Origin: Gulosibacter sediminis | Lineage (GTDB): Bacteria > Actinomycetota > Actinomycetes > Actinomycetales > Microbacteriaceae | Length of the DNA stretch: 64,000 nucleotides | Direction: 5' to 3' | Assembly: GCF_023370115.1 (NCBI RefSeq) | Contig: NZ_CP097160.1 | Location: 1,984,001-2,048,000 of the forward strand | Part shown: one piece after another, positions 47,549-56,525 of the stretch | Position numbering within the stretch: position 1 is the first letter of the stretch | How the letters are laid out: each line of letters opens with the position of its first letter | Made by a program: the position numbers and the translations under genes | Notes under the pieces: model-generated | Seen by the model: the letters and a program-made list of their open reading frames with translations, nothing else | Database searches by the model: none | Told to the model about the DNA's origin: nothing

Positions 47549-48823
47549 TCAGCGGATGCGCGGGGTTGCGACGCCCGCGCGGCGCTGCCGGAAGTCCACC
47601 ACCATCATGCCCATGAACGCGCAACCGACGAGGGTGAGGAAGGCCGGCGCGACCGACCAAATACCGTAGTCGTCGAGCAGCAGCCCGCCGATGAAGGCGC
47701 CCGAACCGATGCCGAGGTTGAAGCCCGAGGTGTAGAGCGCGCTCGAGAGGTCGCGGTGCTTGCGTGGCGCCACCGCGAGCAGACGCGACTGCAGCAGAGT
47801 CGGGAGGAAGCCCATCCCGGCGCCCCAGAGGCCGAGGCCGACGATGACGAGCGGCAGCACCTGCGGCGCGAATGCGAGGCAGCCCGCGCCGAGCAGCATG
47901 CAGGCGTAGGCGACGGCGAAGCCGAGCGTCGAGCGGTTCGAGAAGAACAGGCCAGTGAGCATCGTCGCGAGCGCCGAGGTGATGCCGAATGCGAACAGCG
48001 CCGTCGCGAGCCACTCGGCCGGCAGCGAGACGATGCCGAGCAGGTACGGCGAGATATAGGAGTAGAAGGAATAGTTACCCGACATCGTGAGCGCACACAG
48101 CAGAATGAGCAGCGCGACGAGGTACATCGACCGCGCCGGCCGAGGCACGCGCGGCCCGTCGAGGCCGGTCTGCTCGACATCGCCGATCGGCTGCGGGGCC
48201 GGCACAACTTCGATGGCCGAGGTCTCGGGCTGTTCTTCGACCCGCTGTGGCAGCACGAACCAGAGCAACGCCGCCACGAGCACACAGAGGGCGGCGATCG
48301 CGAAGAAGGTCGTACGCCAGCCGAGCAGCTGTCCGAGCGCGGTGCCGAGCGGCACCCCGAGCACGAACGCGAGGCCACCGCCGCCGCCCGTGATCGACAC
48401 CGCCTTCGTGAGCTGTTTCGACGTGACGAGCGCACCGGTGTACGACGTCACCGTTGCCCAGAAAACGCCGTGCGCGGCGCCGGTGAAGATGCGGGTGAGC
48501 ACGACGATCGTGTAACTCGGCGCGAACGCCGTGCCGATCGTGCCGATCGCGAAGGCACTGAGCACGCCGACGAGCAGGAGGCGCTTCGGCACCCGCTGCA
48601 GCAGGTAGACGAGCGGCGTCGACAGGGCGACGACGGTAAACGCGAAGATCGTCATGAGCAGGCCGATCTGCGACTCGCTCGCGCCGAGGCCCGCCGACAT
48701 GAGGGGCATGAGCCCCGTGGGCAGCATCTCGACCGTCACCGAGAGGAATGCCGCGGCGGCGAGCGTGATGAGCGGGATCAGCGGAAACGGCCGTTCTGGC
48801 GCGCGTGACGAGGTTTCTGGCAC
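47549..48823 (-). CDS. MFS exporter, AraJ/DHA1-like
   Basis: 424 aa from GTG 48823. Twelve predicted helices; motif A-like LLQRVPKRLLLVGVLSAFAI after helix 2, AAHGVFWATVTSYTGALV with the DHA1 antiporter motif region, and GLGLWGAGMGFLPTLLQSRL in the second half. The class includes arabinose and drug exporters. Divergent from purU with overlapping -10 boxes and only 22 bp between start codons. Confidence 0.87.
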   Translation of the reverse strand: MPETSSRAPERPFPLIPLITLAAAAFLSVTVEMLPTGLMPLMSAGLGASESQIGLLMTIFAFTVVALSTPLVYLLQRVPKRLLLVGVLSAFAIGTIGTAFAPSYTIVVLTRIFTGAAHGVFWATVTSYTGALVTSKQLTKAVSITGGGGGLAFVLGVPLGTALGQLLGWRTTFFAIAALCVLVAALLWFVLPQRVEEQPETSAIEVVPAPQPIGDVEQTGLDGPRVPRPARSMYLVALLILLCALTMSGNYSFYSYISPYLLGIVSLPAEWLATALFAFGITSALATMLTGLFFSNRSTLGFAVAYACMLLGAGCLAFAPQVLPLVIVGLGLWGAGMGFLPTLLQSRLLAVAPRKHRDLSSALYTSGFNLGIGSGAFIGGLLLDDYGIWSVAPAFLTLVGCAFMGMMVVDFRQRRAGVATPRIR

Positions 48824-48829
48824 GCTCTG

Positions 48830-48839
48830 AGGCTACGCT
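48830..48839. promoter_or_regulatory. symmetric bidirectional promoter with overlapping -10 boxes
   Basis: AGGCTACGCT holds minus-strand TAGCCT (48830-48835) and plus-strand TACGCT (48834-48839), sharing 2 bp. Each box is exactly 6 nt from the start codon of its gene (GTG 48823 and GTG 48846). Confidence 0.7.
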
Positions 48840-48845
48840 GGTGCG

Positions 48846-49727
48846 GTGACTGACACGCCCTCGAACACCGCCGCATCGCCCGCTTCGCACCTCGTTTTGA
48901 CCCTGGTCTGCGACGACCAGCCCGGAATTGTGCACGAGCTCACGGGAGCGATCACGGGCGGGGGCGGCAACATCGTCGAGCTGCAGCAGTTCTCCTCGCT
49001 CGACGCGGGCCGCTTCTTCCTGCGCTGCGAGGTCGAAACGTCATCGGGCCGCGCCGATTTCGAGGCCGGTATCTACGAGGTACGCGACGCGCTCAAGGCC
49101 GAGGTACACATCGACGAGGCGCACCGCCCGCTGCGCACGCTCGTGCTCGGGTCGAAGGCCGAGCACGCCGTGAACGACCTGCTGTTCCGCCAACGAGCGG
49201 GTTACCTGCCGATCACGGTGCCGCGCGTCATGGCGAACCACGAGGTGCTCGGCAAGCTCGCCGGCTTCTACGACGTGCCGTTCGAGTTTCGCCCCGTGCG
49301 CAACGCGCAGGAGAAGGCCGACTTCGAGCGCCGTGTGCTCGAAGTCGTCGAAAGCGACAACATCGAGCTCGTCGTGCTCGCCCGCTACATGCAGATCATC
49401 TCCCCCGAGCTCTGCGCGGCCCTCGAAGGTCGGCTCATCAACATTCACCACTCGTTCTTGCCCGGATTCAAGGGGGCGAACCCGTACCGCCAGGCCCACG
49501 CCCGCGGCGTGAAGCTCGTCGGCGCAACCGCGCATTTCGTGACGACCGACCTCGACGAGGGGCCGATCATTGAGCAGAACGTGCGCCGCGTCGACCACGC
49601 CGACACCGTGGCCGAGCTGCAGGCGATGGGCCAAGACGAAGAGTCACGCACCCTCACGCAGGCCGTGAAGTGGTTCGCCGAGCACCGCATTCTGCTCGAC
49701 GGGCACCGCACGATCGTCTTCCGCTAG
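48846..49727 (+). CDS. purU: formyltetrahydrofolate deformylase
   Basis: 293 aa, GTG 48846, leaderless. N-terminal ACT domain (LTLVCDDQPGIVHELTGAIT) and formyltransferase-like hydrolase domain with KAEHAVNDLLFRQRAGYLPI, NIHHSFLPGFKGANPYRQAH (Asn-His) and TAHFVTTDLDEGPIIEQ (Asp). Hydrolyses 10-formyl-THF to THF and formate, linking to the folD/glyA/purH/purN group in this window. Confidence 0.96.
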   Translation: MTDTPSNTAASPASHLVLTLVCDDQPGIVHELTGAITGGGGNIVELQQFSSLDAGRFFLRCEVETSSGRADFEAGIYEVRDALKAEVHIDEAHRPLRTLVLGSKAEHAVNDLLFRQRAGYLPITVPRVMANHEVLGKLAGFYDVPFEFRPVRNAQEKADFERRVLEVVESDNIELVVLARYMQIISPELCAALEGRLINIHHSFLPGFKGANPYRQAHARGVKLVGATAHFVTTDLDEGPIIEQNVRRVDHADTVAELQAMGQDEESRTLTQAVKWFAEHRILLDGHRTIVFR

Positions 49728-49780
49728 GCGCACGCGCGCGTCACCGACGCGGTGTCGGTGGCACGGAGGAGGATGGGCAC

Positions 49781-50710
49781 ATGAGCGATTTCCTCGAGCG
49801 CGAGTGGCAGCCGCCGCATGCGACCGACCTGGGGCTGACCCTGTCGGCGTTGCAGCACGGCGCTGGGGACCCAACCTTTCAATGGCTCGAGCGTGGCACG
49901 GATGCGCTGCTCACTCGTCGCTTCGGCGAGGCCACCGCGACCCTGCGGCTCACGCAGCTCCCGGGCGGCATGCTGCGCGCCCGAAGCTGGGGCGATGGTG
50001 CCGCGGCGGTCCTCGCGGCCGCACCCGAGATCTGTGGTGCCGCAGACGACGCCGCCGATTTCGACCCGCTGCTTCCCGAAGTGCGGGCCGAGTTTCGACG
50101 CTCGAGCGGCATGCGCGTGCCACGAACGGGCACCGTGTTTGCCGAGCTCGTGCCGATCGTGCTCGAGCAGAAGGTGATCGTGCAGCAGGCCACCGCGTCG
50201 TACCGGCGCCTCGTGCTGCGCTTCGGCGAGGTACCGCCGGGCCCGCTGCCGCCAGACCTGGCGGCCCGCATGCGCGTGGCGCCGGCGGCTGCGGCCTGGC
50301 GACGCGTGGCGAGCTGGGACTGGCATCGTGCGGGCGTTGACCCGGCGCGAAGCCGCACCGTCGTGCAGCTCGCCGAGCGTGCCGGCGCCATCGATCGCCT
50401 TGCGGCGCAGCCGGCCGCGGTCGCGCGCGAGCGGCTCGAGTCGCTGCCGGGCGTCGGTCGCTGGACGAGCGCCGAGCTCGCACAGCGCGCCCTCGGCGAC
50501 GCCGATGCGGTGTCGGTCGGCGACTACCACCTGCGCAAGCACGTGGGTCATGCCCTCGAGGGCCGCGACTTCAGCGACGATGAGATGCTCGCCGCACTCG
50601 AGCCATGGCGCGGCCAGCGCTTCCGTGCCGTGCGCCTGCTGCTCGCGGCCGGCCCCCGCCGCCCGCGCCGGGGGCCCCGCCTCGAAAAGGTCGACTACCG
50701 CGCCTTCTAA
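49781..50710 (+). CDS. AlkA-like DNA-3-methyladenine glycosylase
   Basis: 309 aa, ATG 49781 after GGAGGAGG. The HhH-GPD domain has the hairpin LESLPGVGRWTSAELAQRAL and the catalytic Asp in VSVGDYHLRKHVGHAL; upstream helix PIVLEQKVIVQQATASYRRL binds DNA. Longer N-terminal domain as in AlkA-related proteins. Removes alkylated bases. A 74-bp palindromic element follows 20 bp after the stop. Confidence 0.88.
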   Translation: MSDFLEREWQPPHATDLGLTLSALQHGAGDPTFQWLERGTDALLTRRFGEATATLRLTQLPGGMLRARSWGDGAAAVLAAAPEICGAADDAADFDPLLPEVRAEFRRSSGMRVPRTGTVFAELVPIVLEQKVIVQQATASYRRLVLRFGEVPPGPLPPDLAARMRVAPAAAAWRRVASWDWHRAGVDPARSRTVVQLAERAGAIDRLAAQPAAVARERLESLPGVGRWTSAELAQRALGDADAVSVGDYHLRKHVGHALEGRDFSDDEMLAALEPWRGQRFRAVRLLLAAGPRRPRRGPRLEKVDYRAF

Positions 50711-50730
50711 CGCGACGTCACTCGGCCGAC

Positions 50731-50804
50731 GTGACCCAGCTGTCCCACATACGGCCCAGGGGGTAGATATCCCTGCTGTGGCATATCTGGGACAGCTGGG
50801 TCAC
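50731..50804. repeat. 74-bp palindromic element, copy 2
   Basis: Ends GTGACCCAGCTGTCCCA and TGGGACAGCTGGGTCAC (perfect inverse), centre AGGGGGTAGATATCCCT. Homologous to 9663-9736 and of identical length. Confidence 0.9.
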
Positions 50805-50867
50805 GCAGCCAAGGCAACCCCGCCGCGAGCTGTCACGGACGAGATCAGGCGCCGGTCGAACGCCGCG

Positions 50868-52001
50868 CTAGACGAGCGCGGGCGTCTGCCAGAGTGGCAG
50901 GCTCGTGCCGATGCCGCGCTCGATCGCATTGCGGTAGAGCACGGTGCCCCACGCGACGTCCTCGATCGGCAGGCCGCCAACCGACACGAGCACGACCTCC
51001 TCCGGAGTGCGGCGACCCTCGGTGCGGCGCTCGACGACGGGGCCGAGCTCCTCGATGTCCCAGTGCCGGAGCTTGTTCTCTGACACGAGGTCGAGGAACT
51101 TGTTGCCGATGATGCCGACGTGGTGGTGCGTCGGGGTCGGGAACTCCATGCCCCACGCCTCATAGAGCCCGTAGGAGTCGACGACCTTGCGCACTTCCTG
51201 CGCCTCAAGGCCCTCGTCGATGTTCGCGGCGGCCGGCATCGTCACGAACGCGCCCGATTCGAGCCACTCGCGGCGAATCATCGGGTACGCATCGATGTCC
51301 CCCGCCTTCGCCGTCGTGCACACGGCCACCACGTCACAGCCGCGCACGGCGTCTTCGTCGCGCTCGACCTGCTCGATCGTCGTGATCTGCGGCACGAACT
51401 CGGCCACCCACGCGCGGAAGTCGTCAATCCCCTGTTGGCTGCGACCGCGCACCTTGACGGTGTCGAGCATCGGGCAGGCAACCGCGAGCGCGGCGAGCGT
51501 TGTGCGGCCCATGACACCGGGCCCAATGACGCCGGCAACACGTGAGTCGCTGCGAGCGAAGTGGCGAGCAGCCACTCCGGAGACCGCACCGGTGCGCATC
51601 GCCGACAGCAGGTTCGCCGACATGAGCGCGAGCGGCGCCGCCGTGTCGGTGTCGTTGAGCATGAACATGAGGATCGAGCGCGGCAGGCCCTTGTCGCGGT
51701 TCGCGAGGTTCGAGCCGTACCACTTCATGCCGGTCGTGCCGAAGGAACCCCCGAGGTAGGCCGGCATCGCGGTGAAGCGGCGGTCGTCGCTGTTCGCGGG
51801 CATGTTCTCGAACGGCGGGTCATCAGGGAAGATCATGCGGGCACCGTGCGAGTCATTGTTCGGGCCGGCCATGCGGTAGTCGCCTGCGGCATAGAGCGCG
51901 AAGGTCTCTTCCATCGCGTCGACGCAGGCGGCCATGTCCATCACTCCGGCGGCGATCGTGTCGTCCTCGGAGAGGTAGCGGAAATCAATACGCGTATTCA
52001 C
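50868..52001 (-). CDS. ornithine cyclodeaminase/mu-crystallin family protein
   Basis: 377 aa from GTG 52001. Starts RIDFRYLSEDDTIAAGVMDM, with AYLGGSFGTTGMKWYGSNLA (substrate Lys), LMSANLLSAMRTGAVSGVAA and the NAD motif VAGVIGPGVMGRTTLAALAV. The subgroup with the insertion GPNNDSHGARMIFPDDPP is annotated as tyramine-oxidase subunit B or ornithine cyclodeaminase in databases; the true substrate is unknown. No amine oxidase is adjacent. The interval 52002-52194 is A/T-richer than average and includes GTACATTGCGTAC. Confidence 0.87.
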   Translation of the reverse strand: MNTRIDFRYLSEDDTIAAGVMDMAACVDAMEETFALYAAGDYRMAGPNNDSHGARMIFPDDPPFENMPANSDDRRFTAMPAYLGGSFGTTGMKWYGSNLANRDKGLPRSILMFMLNDTDTAAPLALMSANLLSAMRTGAVSGVAARHFARSDSRVAGVIGPGVMGRTTLAALAVACPMLDTVKVRGRSQQGIDDFRAWVAEFVPQITTIEQVERDEDAVRGCDVVAVCTTAKAGDIDAYPMIRREWLESGAFVTMPAAANIDEGLEAQEVRKVVDSYGLYEAWGMEFPTPTHHHVGIIGNKFLDLVSENKLRHWDIEELGPVVERRTEGRRTPEEVVLVSVGGLPIEDVAWGTVLYRNAIERGIGTSLPLWQTPALV

Positions 52002-52194
52002 CGCTCGATTTTGCGGGCATTCGGTGAACGGTTGGTAATCGACGCGCCGCCGAAAACCCGCCAATTTTGACCGACTTTTCAACGCCCGTAAACCGAGTTA
52101 CAAAGTGTCTCCGAAAACGCCTCTGATCGCGGGATTCACCGTACATTGCGTACACTCATCGGCCCGCCGAAACGGGCCGCCGCGACACGCCCGG

Positions 52195-54351
52195 CTAGCG
52201 CACCGAAGGCTGCGGCGCGGGGATGCGTTCGAGCACGGAATCGATGATGCGTCGGCCAGCCGCATCGCGCAGTGTCATCAGCGACTCGGGGTGGAACTGC
52301 ACCGCGAACCACGGCTGCTCCCGGTGCTGAATCGCCATCGGCACGCCGTCGTCATCGCTCGCGACGACGTAGAGCTCATCGGGCAGCGTCGCCGGGTCGA
52401 TAAAGAGCGAGTGGTACCGGCCGGTGACGATGCGCTCGGGCAGGGCGTCGAGAAAGCCCTCGGCCAGCCGCACCGCCTCGCGCTCCTTACCGTGCAGCGG
52501 GTAGCCGAGCTGACCGAGCGAGGCACCGAAGTATTCACCGATCGCCTGCTGCCCGAGGCACACGCCGAACACGGCGAGGCCGCGGGCGTCGACGGCCGCG
52601 AGGATGCGCGCATCCTCGAAATCACGCGGATTTCCCGGCCCGGGCGACATCACCACCAGGCTCGGGTCGGCGTCGTCGAGCGCGGCCTGAATGTCGGCGT
52701 CCGACAGCCCGCCGCGCGGCACGCGCACCGTGCGCACCTCGGCGCCGGTCGCGCGCAGGTAGCCGGCGAGCATCTGCACGAACGAGTCCTCGTGGTCGAA
52801 CATGAGGATGCGGTGGCCCGCGCCGCTCGCCGCGACCTGCGCGGCCTCCGGCTCGATCGCGGTCGGCGCATCCGACCCCGCGGCAATCGCCTCGAGCAGC
52901 GCCTGCGCCTTCATCTCGGTCTCGCGCTCTTCGTCTTCGGGCGTCGAGTCGATGAGCAGGGTGCCGCCCGCGCGCACTTCGGCAATGCCCTCGCGGATCA
53001 TCGCGGCGCGAATCGTGAGGCCGGTGTTGACGTCGCCGTCGGCGTAGAGCACGCCGAGCGCGCCCGCGTACCAGGTGCGCGGCGAGCGCTCGTGCTCGTC
53101 GATGAAACGCATGGCCCAAATCTTCGGCGCCCCGGTCACCGTCACGGCCCACATGTGCGTCGCAATCGCGTCGAGCCCGTCGAAGCCTGCGCGGAGCGTG
53201 CCCTCGACGTGGTCGACGGTGTGGATCACCTTCGAGTAGAGCTCGACCTGGCGGCGCCCGATGATGCGAATCGAGTCGGGTTCGCAGATGCGCGACTTGT
53301 CGTTGCGGTCGACGTCGGTGCACATCGTGAGCTCCGAGGCGTCCTTGTCGGAGTTGAGCAGGGTGCGGATGCGGTCGGCGTCCTCGATCGCGTCGGCGCC
53401 GCGGGCGATCGTGCCCGAGATCGGCGCGGTCTCGACACGCGTGCCCTGCACGCGCACAAACATCTCGGGGCTCGCGGTGACGAGAAACTCGTTGTCGCCG
53501 AGGTTCATGAGCGCGCCGTAGGGCGCGGGGTTGTCGCGCACGAGAGTGCGGAAAACCTGCGCCGGCGAGGTGCGCACGGGCCGGCGGAACGCCTGGCCTG
53601 GCACGACCTCGAATAGGTCGCCGCGGGCGAACGAGTGCTTCGCCTCGCGCACGAGCGCGGCGTACTCCCCCGGCTCGTGGTCGCGGCTCGCCTCGGCCGA
53701 GGCTGGCGCGGGCATGAACGGCGACACCGTCTCGTCGCGGGCGACGCCGACGGTCGAGGCACCGGCGTACGCAAAGTCGAAGTCATAGCGGCGCGCGTCG
53801 CCGCGCTGCCGATCGACCGCGAGGATGCTGTCGGGCAAGTACACCGCGAGGTCGCGCTGCTCGCCACCCGCGGGCTCGGCGAGGGTCTCGATCTGCCGCA
53901 CGAGGTCGTAGCCGAACGCGCCGTAGAGGCCGAAGTGCCGGCCGGAGTCCTTCGGCAACTGCTCGAGAATGACGCGCAACACCGTGAAGCTCGACCGGCG
54001 CCGCGTGCGCTGCTCCTCCGGCAGCAGCTCGTCGCGCTGCGGGGCGACACGGATGCGCGTGTCGGTCTCGTCGACCCGCTCCACCTCGATGCCGTCGGCC
54101 GCCTCGAGCGCGTCGGTGAAGCACGCGAGCGGTATCCGCCCGCGGTCGTTGAGCGCGCGCATCCGCAGTTCAAACCCGCGGCCCTCGAGCGAGAGCGGAG
54201 GGTCGATGAAGCCGATGTCCCATCGCGTGTAACGGCCCGGGTATTCGACGCCCGACGCGAGGATAACCCCCGCGCGCTCGTCGAGCCCGGCAACGATCGC
54301 ATCCATTTCGGCCGGGGTGGCCGACTGCTCTCCCGCTACAACACGCAACAT
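52195..54351 (-). CDS. trpEG: fused anthranilate synthase (TrpE-TrpG)
   Basis: 718 aa. Residues 1-510: TrpE chorismate-binding domain (LFEVVPGQAFRRPVRTSPAQ, APISGTIARGADAIEDADRI, KDASELTMCTDVDRNDKSRI, VTGAPKIWAMRFIDEHERSP, AGALGVLYADGDVNTGLTIR). Residues 520-718: glutamine amidotransferase TrpG, with catalytic FGVCLGQQAIGEYF (Cys) and WFAVQFHPESLMT (His, Glu). Makes anthranilate from chorismate and glutamine. Most actinobacteria keep separate trpE and trpG; the single-chain form is known from streptomycetes and rhizobia. Not next to other trp genes. Leaderless start. Confidence 0.95.
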   Translation of the reverse strand: MLRVVAGEQSATPAEMDAIVAGLDERAGVILASGVEYPGRYTRWDIGFIDPPLSLEGRGFELRMRALNDRGRIPLACFTDALEAADGIEVERVDETDTRIRVAPQRDELLPEEQRTRRRSSFTVLRVILEQLPKDSGRHFGLYGAFGYDLVRQIETLAEPAGGEQRDLAVYLPDSILAVDRQRGDARRYDFDFAYAGASTVGVARDETVSPFMPAPASAEASRDHEPGEYAALVREAKHSFARGDLFEVVPGQAFRRPVRTSPAQVFRTLVRDNPAPYGALMNLGDNEFLVTASPEMFVRVQGTRVETAPISGTIARGADAIEDADRIRTLLNSDKDASELTMCTDVDRNDKSRICEPDSIRIIGRRQVELYSKVIHTVDHVEGTLRAGFDGLDAIATHMWAVTVTGAPKIWAMRFIDEHERSPRTWYAGALGVLYADGDVNTGLTIRAAMIREGIAEVRAGGTLLIDSTPEDEERETEMKAQALLEAIAAGSDAPTAIEPEAAQVAASGAGHRILMFDHEDSFVQMLAGYLRATGAEVRTVRVPRGGLSDADIQAALDDADPSLVVMSPGPGNPRDFEDARILAAVDARGLAVFGVCLGQQAIGEYFGASLGQLGYPLHGKEREAVRLAEGFLDALPERIVTGRYHSLFIDPATLPDELYVVASDDDGVPMAIQHREQPWFAVQFHPESLMTLRDAAGRRIIDSVLERIPAPQPSVR

Positions 54352-54357
54352 GCTTCT

Positions 54358-54363
54358 AGCCTA
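54358..54363 (-). promoter_or_regulatory. -10 box TAGGCT of trpEG (leaderless)
   Basis: Minus-strand TAGGCT, 6 nt before ATG 54351. Confidence 0.6.
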
Positions 54364-54389
54364 GATGCCTCGCGGCCCCCGGATGCGCG

Positions 54390-56381
54390 CTACAGGCCCT
54401 GCGAGATCACGGCCGCCGCGTGGCGCCAGGCTTCGAGGGTCGCCGGCTGCAGGCTCGGGATGTCGAGCTCGCCACCGCCCACGAACTCCTGGTCATACGG
54501 CACCGACACAACGGCGCGCGTGAGCTGCTGGAAGTGCGAGGTGAGCTTCTGCGTCAGCTCGGTGTCTTCCTTTTCGGAGGGCGACGAGAGAATCGTCACG
54601 GCGTTCGCGAGCTTGTCGCCGTAGCCGCGCTCGCGCAGGCCATCGGCGAGCCAGGCCGCCGACGCCGCCGTGTCTTCACGGGCCGTCGAGACGATGACGA
54701 GCTGATCGGCGACGTCGAGCGCCGCCTCCCAGTTCGAGGCACGCATGTTGTTGCCGGTGTCGATGACCATGATGCGGTAGAAGCGCGAGAGCACGGTGTG
54801 CAGGCGGCTGAACGCGTCGTCGTCGATGATCGCGGCGCTCGCCGCGTCGTCGTCGCTCGCGAGCACGTCGAACTTCGCGTCGCCCTGGTTGCGCACGTAG
54901 CGGTCGACGTCGGCGATCGTCATGCCGCCCGAAATTTCGAAGCGTGGCAGCTCACGCAACAGGTCGACCGCGGTGTTCTTGTTGACGCCGGGGCGCGAGC
55001 GCCAGCCGAGGGTGCCGCGGGTCTCGTTGTTGTCCCACGCGAGCGTGTAGCCGCCGCGCATGGTGCCGAAGGTCGCCGCGATCATCAGGGTCGCGGTGGT
55101 CTTGTGGGCGCCGCCCTTCGGGTTCATCACGACGATCGTGCGCGGGCCCTGGAAGGTGCGTTGAATCGACGCGATCTCCTCGCGGCGGGTGCGCTCCTTC
55201 GCGCCCGGGCCGAGTGTGATGAGGCCGCCGGTCATGCGGCGCAGGTTCGCGCGCCACCCCTGCTCGGCGGGCCGCTTGCGCTCGGGCGACTTCTCGGCGA
55301 AGAAGTCGTCGAGCGTCGGCACACCCTCGGTGTTCGGGCGGTGTGCGGGCTTCGGCGGCGTGGCCCGTCGGTCGTGACTGCCGCCGTGCTCGGATGCGAC
55401 GCTCGCGGCGGCCTGCGCCGCGCGAGCGGCCGCGGGGCTCTGGTGCGGCGTCGGCGCAGGCGCGGCATTCGCGTCGCGGCCGCGCAGGAAGTTCGGCTGC
55501 CACTCGTCGGGGTCGGCGGCGTCCTCGACCGTTGCGTCCTGGTCGCGCCACGCCGGCGGCGCGGCGTCGGCGGGCCGGTCGCGCCACACGGGCGGCTTCG
55601 CACCCGGGGTCTGCTCGAACGGCGGGCGATCGGTGGCGACGTCGGACTCGGCGGGGTCGGTCTCGTCGATTTCGGCCGAGTCGGTCTCGCCGGACTCGGC
55701 AGCGCCCTCCTGTTCGGCCGGGGCCGCGTCGTCGGCGGCCGCCTGCTGCTCGTCGAGCTCGTCGAAGTCGTGGTCGAGCCCCTCGTCGTGGAACTCGTCG
55801 TCGACCTCTTCGTCGAGCAGCTCATCGGCCTCGCCGACCGGCACCGGGCCGGTCTTCGCGCCGTCGAACAGGCCCTGCGTCGAGAGCTCGGCGTCTTCGT
55901 CCTGCGCTGTCTCCTCGCCGCGCAGCAACTCGTCGTAGTCGAGCTTCGCCATCATCGCCTCGCGCGGCAGGCGCTCGGTCTCGTGCACGGGCACGCTCGG
56001 CGCATCGACATCGGTCGACGGCTCGTCGACGTCAAGACCAAACAGCGCGGCGTAACCGCCGTCGGTCTGGCGGGTCGGTGCCTCGGGCGTGAGGTCGTTG
56101 TCGCCCGGCTGCAGCGGGCGCATGTCGCCGACCTCGTCGACCTGGCCGTCGGCCGTGCAGAGCAGGTCGTAGACGCCGTCGATGTCGATCGTCGTCACGT
56201 GCACGTCGACGCCCTCGTCGAACGCGACCGCGAGCGCCCGCTCCATGAGCATGCCGCGGAGTTCGTCGGAATCCGCCGCGCGCATCCGGGTCACTCGGCC
56301 ACCATCGCGCAGCTCGCCCTCGCCATCGGCGCGCACCAGCACCGTGAGCTCGCGCAAGCCGCCTGTCGCCTCCTGAGTCAT
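54390..56381 (-). CDS. MinD/ParA-like ATPase with long acidic disordered N-terminal region
   Basis: 663 aa, ATG 56381 after GGGGAGG. Residues 1-85 form a small domain (LTVLVRADGEGELRDGG, VHVTTIDIDGVYDLLC). Residues about 90-390 are disordered and Asp/Glu/Ala/Pro-rich. The C-terminal ATPase begins at Walker A MNPKGGAHKTTATLMIAA (about 419) with the signature lysine, then WDNNETRGTLGWRS, MVIDTGNNMRASNWEAALDV (Walker B) and LVIVSTAREDTAASAAWLAD. Similar to actinobacterial MinD-like proteins of the EspI type linked to type VII secretion, but no ESX gene lies in the window. Membrane or cell-pole role is open. Confidence 0.85.
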   Translation of the reverse strand: MTQEATGGLRELTVLVRADGEGELRDGGRVTRMRAADSDELRGMLMERALAVAFDEGVDVHVTTIDIDGVYDLLCTADGQVDEVGDMRPLQPGDNDLTPEAPTRQTDGGYAALFGLDVDEPSTDVDAPSVPVHETERLPREAMMAKLDYDELLRGEETAQDEDAELSTQGLFDGAKTGPVPVGEADELLDEEVDDEFHDEGLDHDFDELDEQQAAADDAAPAEQEGAAESGETDSAEIDETDPAESDVATDRPPFEQTPGAKPPVWRDRPADAAPPAWRDQDATVEDAADPDEWQPNFLRGRDANAAPAPTPHQSPAAARAAQAAASVASEHGGSHDRRATPPKPAHRPNTEGVPTLDDFFAEKSPERKRPAEQGWRANLRRMTGGLITLGPGAKERTRREEIASIQRTFQGPRTIVVMNPKGGAHKTTATLMIAATFGTMRGGYTLAWDNNETRGTLGWRSRPGVNKNTAVDLLRELPRFEISGGMTIADVDRYVRNQGDAKFDVLASDDDAASAAIIDDDAFSRLHTVLSRFYRIMVIDTGNNMRASNWEAALDVADQLVIVSTAREDTAASAAWLADGLRERGYGDKLANAVTILSSPSEKEDTELTQKLTSHFQQLTRAVVSVPYDQEFVGGGELDIPSLQPATLEAWRHAAAVISQGL

Positions 56382-56513
56382 CCCGACCTCCCCGTATGCG
56401 GCCGGTCTCGTGCCGGCGCGCCTTCAACAAACCTCCCTCCAGTCTAGGTTGCCGTCACGTGCGAGTTTCGCCTCATCCTGGTAAACACCCCGGGCGGTTT
56501 CAAAACTTCCAGG

Positions 56514-56519
56514 TACGCT
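56514..56519 (+). promoter_or_regulatory. -10 box TACGCT (leaderless start)
   Basis: TACGCT, 6 nt before ATG 56526. Confidence 0.62.
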
Positions 56520-56525
56520 GCGAAC

